In this document: piece by piece, positions 37,674 to 48,878 of the stretch
How positions within the stretch are numbered: the first letter of the stretch is position 1
How the letters are laid out: each line of letters starts with the position of its first letter
Assembly: GCA_034769895.1 (NCBI GenBank)
Contig: CM068373.1
Location: 200,178,134 to 200,242,133, forward strand
Length of the DNA: 64,000 nt
DNA from: Magicicada septendecula
Lineage: Eukaryota > Arthropoda > Insecta > Hemiptera > Cicadidae
Direction: 5' to 3'
Notes under the pieces: model-generated
Database searches by the model: none
Told to the model about the DNA's origin: nothing
What the model saw: the letters and a program-made list of their open reading frames with translations, nothing else
Position numbers and translations under genes: made by a program

Positions 37674-37893
37674 TAATGAAGAAAGTTGTGTTAGTGGTTA
37701 AAATCACAAGGAGAATTATCACTGTTGCACATCACTATATAAAAATTATTCCGATTAGCGCTTTTAAGTTTCACAGGTCATCGTCAGATCGGAAAATTTT
37801 TTTTTTTTTGACGACGATGAGCTGTGAATCCTGAAAGCGCTAATCGGAATAATTTTTATATAGTGGTGTGCAACAGTGATAATTCTGCAAGTT
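37674..37893. mobile_element. Hairpin (foldback) insertion in LTR
   Basis: Absent from the 3' LTR copy. AAAATT at 37668-37673 and 37894-37899 may be its target duplication. It contains two inverted arms of about 75 nt (37712-37785 and 37810-37886) with a 24-nt loop. Each arm carries ATCACTGTTGCACA, AATTATTCCGATTAGCGCTTT and a GATGA...GTGAA(A) motif like the hammerhead-type motifs at 2.1 and 31.6 kb. The class is uncertain: foldback DNA element or inverted Penelope-like repeat. Confidence 0.75.
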
Positions 37894-38008
37894 AAAATTG
37901 TTCACACGCAATAAAATGTCCACTAAAATTAAACACAATTGTATTACAATTATACCTTCCGATTATAAAACACCACTCTTAACTAATAACCACTTGAACG
38001 CGCACAGT

Positions 38009-39580
38009 TATAACGTGTGGGCTACGTTATAATCCAGGGAACCCGTGATAATTGACTCTGGCCAATTATACAGGCTGCCTACGTTGTAACAAACTGAAAA
38101 AATAAACACATCACTAACAATAATTATATGTACTCTAATAAAAGGAAACAGGGGAGGGAATTTTGCTGATTTATGCACTCAATTTAGTATGTAACAAAGA
38201 TGACATCCCTTTATTTACGTATGATAGATAATACATTACAAATAATATTTTTACTTACACAGAAATTGTAAAGGGGTTTTCTGTATTAAAAATGATCATA
38301 CAGATATTGTATTTGCCTCGGATCTGAGTCTCTTTAAACTAGTTAGGAATTTTCAAATTTACTCTACTTCTTTAGTCAATTACATTATTACTTAAAATAC
38401 CATTTGCAGAATGGTTTCATTTAGTTGAGCGATGTTTCAAAGTTACATCACAAGAGTTATGTTACAACGTATGACTTCTGAAATTACTGGTTACACCATA
38501 GTAATGCTTAACGCTTAGAGATTGTCATTTAAAAGTCTTTTTCATTTATAATTACTTATATTTTAAAAGATACATTATTCACGGAAGACGAGCTTCCGCG
38601 TCACCTCTAGTTAAATGTTATCTGTCCATGTCCTGCCGCGTGATTCTTCTGTACTCTCTTAGTCGTGGGTTGTCATCGTGGTAGCCTTTCCAGTGGATGT
38701 CCTCGGAGTCAACTAATGATGAAGTGGATGTTATGGTGTCATCTAGCGTGAAGTCGTCCTGTTTCTCAACGGTAGTGTAAATGCAGTTGAGGTCTTAATC
38801 TTCACTATTCACAGTTATTCACATCACATATGTAATAGCACAGTAGTATAGGAGTTTAAATATTCGTTTCACATTATGATGGGACCCTAAATTTACTTGA
38901 ACTACATTTTTAATAGGAGATGTCACCTTACACACTTATTTTCTTCTTTCACATCTTTGTTTTGAAAGCACACTACATCTTAGTTACATAGATCTAGATC
39001 TCCACACTGTTAGTGGAAGCTAACAATCAAATAAAATGAAAAATAAACATTTTGTGCAGAGCCCCGCTTGGAGCTGTTTACAGTTTGAAAGTCGCATCAT
39101 AAGTCCTACATTGTTACAACAGGAAAATTGTAACGATGCGGAGTGAATACTCCGCCATAATATAGTTCCAACTTTTAATTAGTAATACATTCTTACAGTT
39201 CGACAAAATAAACAATCGAGACTTTGCTTGTCTACAGAATTTATTACAACTACTACTAGTGACTTTGAATTATTAATTATTTACATTATAGTTTACAGGT
39301 ATTTTTTATTTAATGCCGGGTCGGTATGCAAGTTCGATCCGGTATACACAGGTCATAGCATGATAATTTTAATAAAGGGTTAACAGTTTTATTTTTTAAC
39401 TTTTGCTTTCTCAGTTTTAATTAATTATTTGTTAAATTCCCTTTTTATTTCTCATTACTATTATGAGTTAGTTCAGGGGTATTTGGTTTAATAGTGCGAT
39501 TTAATGGTTTTCACTAACTTCCCATTTTATATTTTTATTATTATTATTTTTTTTATTTTTTTTTTATTTAAATCGTCACA
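38009..39580. mobile_element. LTR-like insertion with CAGT target duplication
   Basis: Interrupts the Gypsy 5' LTR. CAGT stands at 38005-38008 and again at 39581-39584, so the inserted piece is TATAACGTG...AAATCGTCACA, 1572 bp. The left edge has repeated TGTAA/TATAA starts preceded by CTACGT (38009, 38028 and about 38084), like the tandem LTR-end modules of other elements here. TGTAACGATGCGG occurs near 39130. No protein. Probably a solo LTR of another family; a relative may lie at 29240-30626. Confidence 0.65.
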
Positions 39581-39882
39581 CAGTAATATTGCTACTATAA
39601 TTCTCGAACCGCACTGCCAATATCTCGCACTAATACCGAACTTAAGGCCGCTGCCGCCATCTATTTATTCCTGCGCTCACACACCAGAATGTTTCTAATT
39701 GCGTCTTAGCGCTCGTGTGAACTACGTAATTAACTGCGGCCTTGATAAAGTCCGCGCGGCTGGCGCCGTCGAGAAACCTCTCGAAAATGCGTCGACAAGC
39801 ACGTACGCCACACGCGTTACATCGAGATTCTTCTGGCACAATCGACAAACACTTAGATTGTTCTGTGATGTCGTAACAATAT

Positions 39883-40539
39883 TAAGAATTTTCTTATAAA
39901 TTTAGCCTAATGATGAAAGGAAATCTAAACGAAATTGTAGATCAATTCTTATAGCTGAGCTATATGAAGAAATAGTAATAAGTAGTTACAATATTACAAG
40001 TGCAACAGATTTTAATGTGACGTAAATGAAGACAGATGTCTTTATTTAAGACCGGTAGCAAAAAATTCTAAAAAGTACGTTAATTGAGATATTAAAGTGA
40101 ATGGGACAAGAATTCGTATTGAATAACAAGAGGTTTCTTGACAAATTTTATTTATAAATTTGCAAGAACTAACATCAGTCGGCTTCCTGAGTTACAAGTC
40201 ACACACTACTCGGCGGCTGTTGGGTGCGGCTGTCCGCTGAGATAACACAATAATAGTAGATCTTGAAGTTACAAATTATACAACCTTTAAATTATATACG
40301 TGTAAATTGTTAACACCTCTGTTCGCGCAGCATGCGCTTTTTTATAAACAAAATATAAAAAGGTATAAATAAGAATAAATAAATAATAAGTATAAATATG
40401 TATAAATAAGTCGATTTACGCTGAGAAAAGTGTCATACCTTCCTACTCCTTCTTATAATCCTCGTGCTATTAATGTGTTCTATATCTATTTCCTCCCTCA
40501 TGTTATCCCGTCCTCTATTCCTTTATCCGCCTCTGATTG
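39883..40539. other. No feature recognised
   Basis: AT-rich spacer between the Gypsy element and a microsatellite. Confidence 0.5.
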
Positions 40540-40555
40540 TCTGTCTGTCTGTCTG

Positions 40556-40628
<73 letters not shown>
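40540..40628. repeat. (CTGT)n(CT)n microsatellite
   Basis: CTGT repeats to about 40557, then CT repeats to 40628. The Ser/Leu ORFs at 40430-40729 and 40464-40661 are products of this tract. Confidence 0.97.
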
Positions 40629-40631
<3 letters not shown>

Positions 40632-40788
40632 GTTTCTATAAAGTATATCCTATATTGCTGACATTTGATTCCCCATATTTTTGTAGAGCAACCTCCCTAA
40701 ATATTTTCTATCTTAATTATCCGTTATAACAAGGTTTTGCATTTCCACTGACATTCTAGGTATGTGTCCGTATTAGCCTAGATATGAC

Positions 40789-41198
40789 TTGTGTTCGTCA
40801 ACGCTCTGTTCAAGTCAGGCTTTCTGTATAGCTCAAAAGATGGTTGTAAGCGACAATGGGAAACAGTTTTCAAATAGATTGTGGTGTGACACTCGGATTC
40901 ACCATAGGATTCCATCTGTTTTGACTGCGATTAGGTCACCCAAGGGTATTGTGGCTGAAAGAGTGAACAGGGAGTTAGGTACATTGTTTCGTATACACTG
41001 TCACGAACGGCATAATAGTTGGAAGCAGTGTATAGGCCTACAGTTGTTTGAGCAATCTATAAATAAAGATTAGAATACCGTCACCGGTATATTCCGGAAA
41101 GCAACCCCCGGGTAGATAAAGCGGAATGTGCCTTTACAGATGCAGTGCACGCGGATGAACGGATTCGTAAAGTAGCTAACACTAAGTACGCAAAATAA
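40789..41198 (+). pseudogene. LTR-retrotransposon integrase fragment
   Basis: Plus-strand remnant of an integrase catalytic core: MVVSDNGKQFSNRLW (second catalytic Asp), LTAIRSPKGIVAERVNRELG (the catalytic Glu) and CHERHNSWKQC. After a stop near 41073 the same domain is traceable to ADERIRKVANTKYAK ending at 41198. It is related to the integrase at 44529-45460 but lies on the opposite strand and is more decayed. No LTRs could be linked to it. Confidence 0.8.
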
Positions 41199-42602
41199 TA
41201 ATATGCACTCTAAATAAAGAAACTTAAAGAACAAAATTTATTATAAAACTTATAAATTGAATGAATGAAAGGTTAACTGATCAGCTAGGGAGGTAAACAA
41301 TACAAACATGTTTATCGATAAGGCGTGCATACTTTATTTAACAATAATCATATGCTATTATAAGCGGGAGAATTTAAATTTGACAGATGAAAGAATTATT
41401 GTTTATGTTGAGTTAGATATTTTAATGATGTTTGATTAAATATTTTAATTAATTAAGAAGGAATTTTGTTTTTATTAGAAATCAAAAAACACAAATTTGT
41501 TTTCATATCAAATAGATTTTTTTTAACTCAGTCGGGGTATATATTCAATGGGTAGAATATGCACATAAATTAATACTGGGACTCTGAGCATATGATATCA
41601 TATTGAAATTAAAACTTGTACAAGTAAAGAGTGCAGGCTTGGTCTTGTATGCTAAGCAGTAAAAGACGTGTTCAAATTTTTAGTTTTAAGTAATTTTGGA
41701 CAGTAAAAAAGTCAGTGTTATGAAGTGGTGCGGAAATATGGGTAGGCGTGTACTACACGCACTACGCTTGTGCGAGAATATCATGGTAGCCACTGTATTA
41801 TGATTGATGTAACCTCGATTCCCAATTTCAACCTACTATATCTTAAAACTGTAGAACCATTATTCATTGCGAAGATATCAATTCTCAAATGTAAGCTCTT
41901 CCTTCGTGCAGTCGGATCAAAGGAAAAATTAATTGATAACCAACTAGGTAGATAATAATTGATGTGTAATTAATAAAATCGTCAAGCAACGTCTGAAATA
42001 TTTGTCAGACGTATTTAATTCCGATTAATGTTAAGAAGTCTGATTAGTATCTGGTGTGTCGTTTATCTGCTAGAAATAAAAATATACTCCACTTACCGCT
42101 TACGGAAATGTGATGATAAACTCTATCATAGAGTATTAAATTTCGTTAATTGAATAATGAGACAAACGGAAATATTTGGCTCCGTTGCAGCCTCCTCGTT
42201 TCAGACAATATCGACAAATGTGTCCGTAAATCGTCACCAGCTTACCACTGGTGCTGCTATAAATCTAACAGTTGAACACGGATTGAATACCACAAGTCAG
42301 TGTTTCCAAGACAGTAATAATTTATTTAGTTATAATACATTAAACTAATTGTGTAGATAAAATTATCTTCGTATCCGTTCTCAGATGTACGAATAAATTA
42401 TTCATAAGTGTAATTCACCTCAACACGTATTTACATAGTTGATCCGGGCGAACCACTGGAGAGCATCTGCTGTACTTCCCACGTAAGGCCCAGTCATAAA
42501 AATCGTATTACGTGGAACGTCAATTAGTGCCATACGTTTTGCTGGTAATGTTTCTATTTTCTCACGTCATAATAAAACTAAATTAATTAAAATTACACAT
42601 AT
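41199..42602. other. No feature recognised
   Basis: AT-rich; short frames at 41770 and 42157 lack motifs. It ends at the ATAT target (42603-42606) of the next element. Confidence 0.5.
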
Positions 42603-42606
42603 ATAT

Positions 42607-44277
42607 TGCAACGATACATATTTATAAAAATGGCGTGACTGTTCTCACGTTCAAGATTGACAAATTATGTAACAATATAGCATTTAAATTGGGTTTAAGG
42701 TGTATCTGCAATAAGAACTCTATGTAACTTGTAACGGTATTTCAAATTTATTTGATATTAATAAAATTGTGCACCTAGCACTTACTTCGACTTAAAACAT
42801 TCGTTATTATTTGTTATTATGCCGTAAGGCTTATGTTATATACATCCTTACTGACTAAATATTCTATTCTACTAATTATTGTATTAAAGAAAAACCTCAT
42901 TTCCAGACTACTCAGTCAATTAGTGTGTTTCAAAATATCAACATTTAAATATTTTCTTATATATTGCAATGTAACTCAAAATATCAATAGTTACTGAATT
43001 TAACTTTTGTTTCTCAGTACTGATTTATATTTAACGCTAATTTTTACTTAAATGCTTTGAATTCTTTTCATTTCAATACTAATTTGAGCTCTTGTTTACG
43101 TTAATCTTATTTCAATAGCATCTATGATTTTAATTCAAATTTTACAATAAACATAGACTCTTACTTTTAAATAGAACAAGAATGTCCTTAATTGTCTTTA
43201 CGTTAATTGTTCGATTAAGAGATAAATAAGTTGTTTATCACCTTATCGTCGTCAATCATACTCAATCATTGGACCCCTCTGTTATTGTCCTCGTCTCGAA
43301 CTTCAGCATCACTCTCTCTTCTCCTCTTGTCCAGCGTCGACTGTCACTCTTCTCCTCTTGTCCAGCGTCGACTCTCTCTCTGTCCAGCGTCGTATCGCTC
43401 TCTGGAATTTTTCCTCGTGCTGTCTCGGACGTCAGTTAATCTTCTTATGTGGATCTTCTTATGTAATTTTGTTACTACTTAAATATGGTTTGTTTTACAA
43501 TCCAGTTAAATAACTGTATGTAACTGGAAGGATGAAACTATTTACAAAAATTTAAATATTCAGTGCGGACGGGCATAAGCTCCCGCTGCACCGTGGATGA
43601 TTTAAGAAAGAGAACCACTGTAGCTTGTGTGTCCTATTTATACCCATGTCTTGGTCGACACCTGCAGTGGTACGAAATCGACATGTCAGAAACTGTCTCT
43701 GGATTCAGTTCCCACACTCTTTGTTAATTTCGCTATTTCTTATATTTCTGCGAATTGCAGAGTCCTGTAAGTATACTTTTATACTTATCTTATAACTATT
43801 TTTACAACACATGTTCACTGTAATTTTGGACATTGCAACTTAACCCTTTCGATTTGTACACAGTTATTTCACTATTACACTCGTACGGTGTGGCACTTTC
43901 ACATGGTTTTCGTACACAGTATTTAGTAAATTTTCTTACATTTTATTGTGTTTTTGGATTTTACTCTTTAATTATAGTTTATGAATAATTACGGAAAAAC
44001 AGTAATTATGCAATTATTCATCTTGGGGTGGTAAACTCGCCTGCATAGACCTGCGTTCACACACACTAGCAAAATACTGGTGTACACACTTTCAGTTACA
44101 TTTGTGTGTGTGTGCACGTCGATTCAGGTCGAAACACCTGTTCATATTTTTGTCTGAGCCAAGCTTGCAATCCCTGACATGCTTATTTCTAATACATTAT
44201 TAATTATTTACAGTTTATTAGGTATATTTAAATTTTTATATTCAATGCTCAGTACATCACTTATTTGTACTGTCGCA
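42607..44277 (-). repeat. 3' LTR of the 42.6-48.9 kb element
   Basis: 1671 bp. Nearly identical to the other LTR over most of its length, for example GCGGACGGGCATAAGCTCCC near 43566 and 48573. It contains about 410 bp (43656-44066) absent from the 5' LTR, and only three copies of the GTCCAGCGTC minisatellite. To its right, read on the minus strand, the internal sequence ends AGCAGAGGGATAA, a polypurine tract. Confidence 0.88.
43316..43400. repeat. LTR minisatellite, three copies
   Basis: GTCCAGCGTC occurs three times within CTCTTCTCCTCTT-rich spacers. The homologous tract in the other LTR has seven copies. Confidence 0.9.
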
Positions 44278-44528
44278 TTATCCCTCTGCTTGGTAACAAA
44301 AAAAAATTTAATAAATTTATTTATTAAAATTTTTTTTTATTATTATTATTACACTTGTAAAAAAAAAAATGTAACAAATAGTAAAGAATAATATTCATCA
44401 TTTCACCCTTAATTGGAGTGTATACAAATGTCTTACCTTCCCTCCTTATACGCTCACTGCTCGTGACCTTGTAGTAGGGTGGCTTCAACAAACAGCTGAT
44501 CTGACTGGTTTCATTGACCTCGTTGTTT

Positions 44529-45460
44529 TCATGTGTAGACCTTCCTAAATGACGTTGCGTGAAATTTACCAATTTCTTTCTTCTGTATCTCATCATATAC
44601 GATGAAAGTGTGTTGTCCTACTCGCTGTCTTAACGTATACGGTCCATTATAAAGTCTGAAGAATTTCTTCGCCGTATTATCACTCCGTTTTCCCACTGGA
44701 TTAGCTTTGAGTAGTACACTTTCTCCCACGCTGAATTGTTGTAGCTTGTGTGTTAGATTAAATCTTTCTACACTCTTGTTACCTCTTTCTCTAATCCGTT
44801 GCTTTGCGTATTCAATTTTCACACTTATTGGTACAGGTACATTCTGGTTATTAGGTTTGTTTATATACTTAGTCCAAAATCTGTTTGGCTTCTTATCTTC
44901 TTCTAATTCCATTGGAGTGTATCCTGTTGCTTCACTATAATTTTCGTTAATGGCTTTTTCAAGAAATGGTAAATATCTGCCCATTTATTGTGTTGATCAT
45001 GGCAATATATTCGTAAATATTTACCTAATTCTTTGTTAACTCTCTCAGCAAGGTGTCCTTGAGGATGTCTTATGGATGTGAGTACAGGTTGTATTCCATT
45101 TTCTCTTAACGTCCTCTCCCATTTTTCATTTTGGAATTGTACACCTTGATCACTGAGTACCTTCTTCATTTTTCCATATGACGGAATATATTTCTGCAGT
45201 AGAATCTTTAGAACAACTTTGGTTGTGGGTCGCATAATTGGGTACATTCGGACTGCCTTGGAAAACACATCGATACATACCAATATGTGCTTCACACCTC
45301 GACTTGATCGTGGTAGTGGTCCCAGAAAATCCACTGCAATTAGCTCTGCCTTGTTATCCTTCTGTATGCTCTGCATTCCTACGTATGTATGTAAATTCGG
45401 CCCTTTCGCCGTTTGACACTCATAACACTTCTTTACCTCCTTCTTTATCTTTCGATACAT
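44529..45460 (-). pseudogene. Gypsy integrase, one frameshift
   Basis: Minus strand. The N-terminal part (45460 to 44903) has CYECQTAKGP of the zinc-binding region, then the rve core with AVDFLGPLPRSSRGVKH (first Asp), KVLSDQGVQFQN (second Asp) and HPQGHLAERVNKELGK (Glu). A frameshift near KWADIYHF moves the reading to the second frame (to 44529), with EATGYTPMELEEDKKPNRFW and a C-terminal GPY/F-like RLYNGPYTLRQRVGQHTF. The catalytic triad is intact, but the product is split. Homology begins abruptly at 45462, so the sequence before it (RNase H side and HHCC histidines) is deleted. Confidence 0.9.
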
Positions 45461-45462
45461 GA

Positions 45463-46040
45463 CATTACTTTATCTAATACATTACTTATACAATATATTA
45501 ACATTCATTACCTTTTATTACATTTCTTTAACATTACCTTTCTGATCGCTATTACTTTCCTGAAATACACTTCCGTAACAGAATACTCTTTTAGCTTTGT
45601 AGTGTCTCACATGATCGGTTACAGAGGAACTATCTTGGAAAACAACGATATTTTTCTCGAAGTCCTTAATCCTAAGTAGTCTCTGCCCTTTTGACTTTTC
45701 ACTCTTGCTTTCTTCTGTGTCCTTGTATCTCCATTAAGTGTTCGCTTGATCAGCCGTTCTGACAATTCTAGCAATTATTTTCCATTCCTAACCCTTTCTT
45801 CATATTAACAACAACAATAACATCTTTTACCATTACTTTCTTAAATATTTCTCTACGCTATCATTCCTTACCATCAATAATACATTTCTTAATTAACCCT
45901 TTCAAATAATATTCTTTATTTCTTTTCACTAATATTTCTTTTTATTTGCTATCATATCCTTAATAAATAACATTTCTTAATTACACTCTCTTATATTATT
46001 ATTAATAATTACCAGTAATTTTTTTTTCATTTAAAAATAA
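45463..46040. other. Deletion scar region between gag and integrase
   Basis: AT-rich and low complexity, with no protease, reverse transcriptase or RNase H motif on either strand. The plus frame 45413-45679 is hydrophobic and without motif. Confidence 0.6.
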
Positions 46041-47021
46041 TTATTTATTTTCAGGTATTGAGTTCGGTTCGGTGTGTCGTATGAACTGACACCCCTCATT
46101 ATAACAATTGGTTGTTGTACACAGGAAATTCATTGTGCTCACCCTCGCGACAAATTTCCATTGTATTACTGCGACGTTATTGTGCGTACTTGCCGTGTGA
46201 ACGTTTGTTTTGATCGTGTAAGTCACCTGTTCGTCGCTGCGTTGAATTGTTGCTGCCTTTATCGTGCGATCCATTTGTTTATAGGGTGAAAACTTTATCT
46301 TCCCTCTCTTTCTCTCGTAACGGTCGCATTCCATAATTCTCTCATTCTCTCCGCGTAGCTGCTTTTGACGAACGCATTTTTTACTAGTTCGTATGCGTTT
46401 TGATCTCGTGCGTCGCCTATAATAATCTTTGTAGTTTTTATACCAACAGTTATAATTATCGATGCTATAATTATCGTTCGCTTTATATTTCTCGTGCTTA
46501 TACCTACCGTCATATTTACCACAATTTTGTGTAGTGTTTCGTCTAGATAACTTACTACGTTTCTCGTTATACCTACAGTGATATTTATCTCCGTAAGTGT
46601 AGTGCCTTATGTGTTTCACATGTGTCATCCTGTGTGACTTACTATTGTGTGTGTGTCTCACACTTGGAATATCACTATTAATAAGGTACGTTTTATTAAC
46701 CTTAATTTGCTTCTCTTCATTAATGTTAATTACTTTATAATTATCGTTAGTAATTACACACGTATTTTCAACTACTATGAATTCTTCACCTTCTACTGAC
46801 GCTATGTGCGTATTTGTGTCGCTAATTTTCTCTTTTGCTCCTTTTCTTAATATTGTATTATATTCTTTTACTTTTTCACCTAATGGTGACTTATCAGTTT
46901 TAAATTCTTCTATTTGTCTATCTAATCTAGCACATACATTTTGTCTTATTCCATATTCGTCCATAAGGTTTCCCATCACTTTAATGATTGCCTCCATACT
47001 AATACTTCCTGATATTGCCAT
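46041..47021 (-). CDS. Gag-like ORF of LTR element, uninterrupted
   Basis: 326 codons from ATG (47021) to stop, with no interruption although the rest of the element is deleted. The N-terminus (residues 1-65) is predicted helical, with MEAIIKVMGNLMDEYG and RLDRQIEEFKTDKS. The middle (about 125-240) is very basic and rich in Tyr, His, Asn, Arg and Lys (for example RRRTRSKRIRTSKKCVRQK), fitting nucleic-acid binding. The C-terminal part has Cys residues (CTTTNCYNEGC) but no canonical CX2CX4HX4C knuckle. Its place between the primer-binding site and integrase makes gag the natural reading; similarity alone would not prove it. The protease that would cleave it is absent. Confidence 0.6.
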   Translation of the reverse strand: MAISGSISMEAIIKVMGNLMDEYGIRQNVCARLDRQIEEFKTDKSPLGEKVKEYNTILRKGAKEKISDTNTHIASVEGEEFIVVENTCVITNDNYKVININEEKQIKVNKTYLINSDIPSVRHTHNSKSHRMTHVKHIRHYTYGDKYHCRYNEKRSKLSRRNTTQNCGKYDGRYKHEKYKANDNYSIDNYNCWYKNYKDYYRRRTRSKRIRTSKKCVRQKQLRGENERIMECDRYERKRGKIKFSPYKQMDRTIKAATIQRSDEQVTYTIKTNVHTASTHNNVAVIQWKFVARVSTMNFLCTTTNCYNEGCQFIRHTEPNSIPENK

Positions 47022-47182
47022 GTCGAAGTATTATAATTAAAATATTTATTTAGTAGTAATTCTTTAACAATTATTATTGATAACCGTTCCTTACTTATTT
47101 ATTTATTTCTGTATTTTTATTAATAATTATTATTAATACTCATTACAGTTACACCTGTTACATAGAAAAATAATATTATTCG

Positions 47183-47509
47183 TGGGCGCCAGCTGTGTGA
47201 TTACACAACAATTAACATTACATTCAATTACTGTTTAATATAAATAATTATTACATATAATACATATTTTATTTAACACACTCTTATATTGTAGAGCAAC
47301 CATTTAGCTACATAAAAAATTTTAATAGTTAAATGATGGGGATCGGGCCATACGTTCATGGGCTACAATTTATGTAACAAATTTTTGTACATAAATTTAG
47401 GCATGTCGTGCCCCACGTCCAGGGCGACATTATATGCAACGTTTTTTATGTGTACAAATTTATATGTAATTTAATTTGTACAGCCCCACGTTCTTTGGGA
47501 GCCATATTA
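47183..47509 (-). other. Tandem LTR-end/primer-binding modules in leader
   Basis: Between gag and the 5' LTR several modules repeat the pattern 'tRNA-Lys-like end, then TGTAAC/TGCAAC'. GCCCCACGTTCTTTGGGAGCC precedes TGCAACG at 47510; GCCCCACGTCCAGGGCGACA precedes TGCAACG at 47435; GGCCATACGTTCATGGGCTAC precedes TGTAACA at 47373; and GTGGGCGCCAGC lies near 47184. Read on the minus strand these are U5 ends each followed by a binding site for tRNA-Lys (insect tRNA-Lys ends GCCCCACGTTGGGCGCCA). Spacing is about 62-75 bp. Confidence 0.6.
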
Positions 47510-48870
47510 TGCAACGATACATATTTATAAAAATGGCGTGACTGTTCTCACGTTCAAGATTGACAAATTATGTAACAATATAGCATTTAAATTGGGTTTC
47601 AGGCGTATCTGCAATAAGAAATCTACGTAAATTGTAACGGTATTTCAAATTTATTTGATATTAATAAAATTGTGCACCTAGCACTTACTTCGACTTAAAA
47701 CACTTGTTATTATTTGTTATTATGCCGTAAGGCTTATGTTATATACATCCTTACTGACTAAATATTCTATTCTACTAATTATTGTATTAAACAAAAATCT
47801 CATTTCCAGACTACTCAGTCAATTAGAGTGTTTCATAATATCAATATTTAAATATTTTCTTATATATTGCAATGTAACTCAAAATATCAATAGTTACTGA
47901 ATTTAACTTTTGTTTCTCAGTACTGATTTATATTTAACGCTAATTTTTACTTAAATGCTTTGAATTCTTTTCATTTCAATACTAATTTGAGCTCTTGTTT
48001 ACGTTAATCTTATTTCAATAGCATCTATGATTTTAATTCAAATTTTACAATAAACATAGACTCTTACTTTTAAATAGAACAAGAATGTCCTTAATTGTCT
48101 TTACGTTAATTGTTCGATTAAGAGATAAATAAGTTGTTTATCACCTTATCGTCGTCAATCATACTCAATCATTGGACCCCTCTGTTATTGTCCTCGTCTC
48201 GAACTTCAGCATCACTCTCTCTTCTCCTCTTGTCCAGCGTCGACTTTCTCTTCTCCTCTTGTCCAGCGTCGACTGTCTCTCTTGTCCAGCGTCGACTTTC
48301 TCTTCTCCTCTTGTCCAGCGTCGACTGTCTCTCTTGTCCAGCGTCAACTGTCTCTCTTCTCCTCTTGTCCAGCGTCGACTCTCTCTCTGTCCAGCGTCGT
48401 ATCGCTCTCTGGAACTTCTCCTCGTGCTGTCTCGGACGTCAGTTAATCTTCTTATGTGGATCTTCTTATGTAATTTTGTTACTACTTAAATATGGTTTGT
48501 TTTACAATCCAGTTACATAACTGTATGTAACTGGAAGGATGAAACTATTTACAAAAATTTAAATATTCAGTGCGGACGGGCATAAGCTCCCGCTGCACCG
48601 TGGATGATTTAAGAAAGAGAACCACTGTAGCTTGTGTGTCCTATTTATACCCATTTATCTAGCAAAATACTGGTGTACACACTTTCAGTTACATTTGTGT
48701 ATGTGTGCACGTCGATTCAGGTCGAAACATCTGTTCAAATTTTTATCTGAGCCAAGCTTGCAATCCCTGACATGCTTATTTCTAATACATCATTAATTAT
48801 TTACACTTTATTAGGTATATTTAAATTTTTATATTCAATGCTCAGTACATCACTTATTTGTACTGTCGCA
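47510..48870 (-). repeat. 5' LTR of the 42.6-48.9 kb element
   Basis: 1361 bp; pair of 42607-44277 with the same ends. It lacks the 410-bp block but has an expanded minisatellite. The promoter should lie here on the minus strand; I could not place a TATA box with confidence in such AT-rich DNA. Confidence 0.88.
48213..48400. repeat. LTR minisatellite, seven copies
   Basis: GTCCAGCGTC(G/A)A recurs seven times with alternating CTCTTCTCCT and TGTCTCTC spacers. The long frame 48134-48520 and its minus partner are products of the repeat, not genes. Confidence 0.9.
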
Positions 48871-48878
48871 ATATATAT

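Larger units (their letters stand above)
34597..39878 (-). mobile_element. Gypsy-type LTR retrotransposon with nested insertions
   Basis: Minus-strand element. Outer ends are TGTTACGAC (34597) and GTCGTAACA (39870-39878), flanked by ATAT at 34593-34596 and 39879-39882, a preserved 4-bp target duplication. From right to left it holds the 5' LTR (broken by two insertions), the primer-binding site, gag, the start of protease, a hAT insertion, and a truncated 3' LTR. Reverse transcriptase, RNase H and integrase are absent, removed together with the hAT 5' half and part of the 3' LTR. The element is dead. Confidence 0.9.
37528..39878 (-). repeat. 5' LTR of Gypsy element, split by two insertions
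   Basis: LTR sequence occupies 37528-37673, 37894-38008 and 39581-39878; the rest is inserted DNA. It starts TGTTACGACGG and ends GTCGTAACA. The far right third (39600-39870) is GC-richer and has no counterpart left in the truncated 3' LTR. The joined length is about 560 bp. Confidence 0.85.
42607..48870 (-). mobile_element. Gypsy-type LTR element lacking reverse transcriptase
   Basis: Two direct LTRs (42607-44277 and 47510-48870) start TGCAACGATACA and end TACTGTCGCA. They are flanked by ATAT at 42603-42606 and 48871-48874. The internal part on the minus strand carries, in order, a leader with tandem primer-binding-like modules, a gag-like ORF and an integrase. Protease, reverse transcriptase and RNase H are missing: only about 580 bp of AT-rich DNA lies between gag and integrase. 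The element is a deletion derivative. Its right target site is shared with the LTR that starts at 48879. Confidence 0.9.

Noticed and set aside
40430..40729. Ser/Leu-rich ORFs
   Set aside because: They are direct translations of a CT microsatellite.
48134..48520. 128-codon ORF with repeated SSVD/VQRRLSL peptides
   Set aside because: The peptide repeats follow the LTR minisatellite; the paired LTR has a different copy number and breaks the frame.
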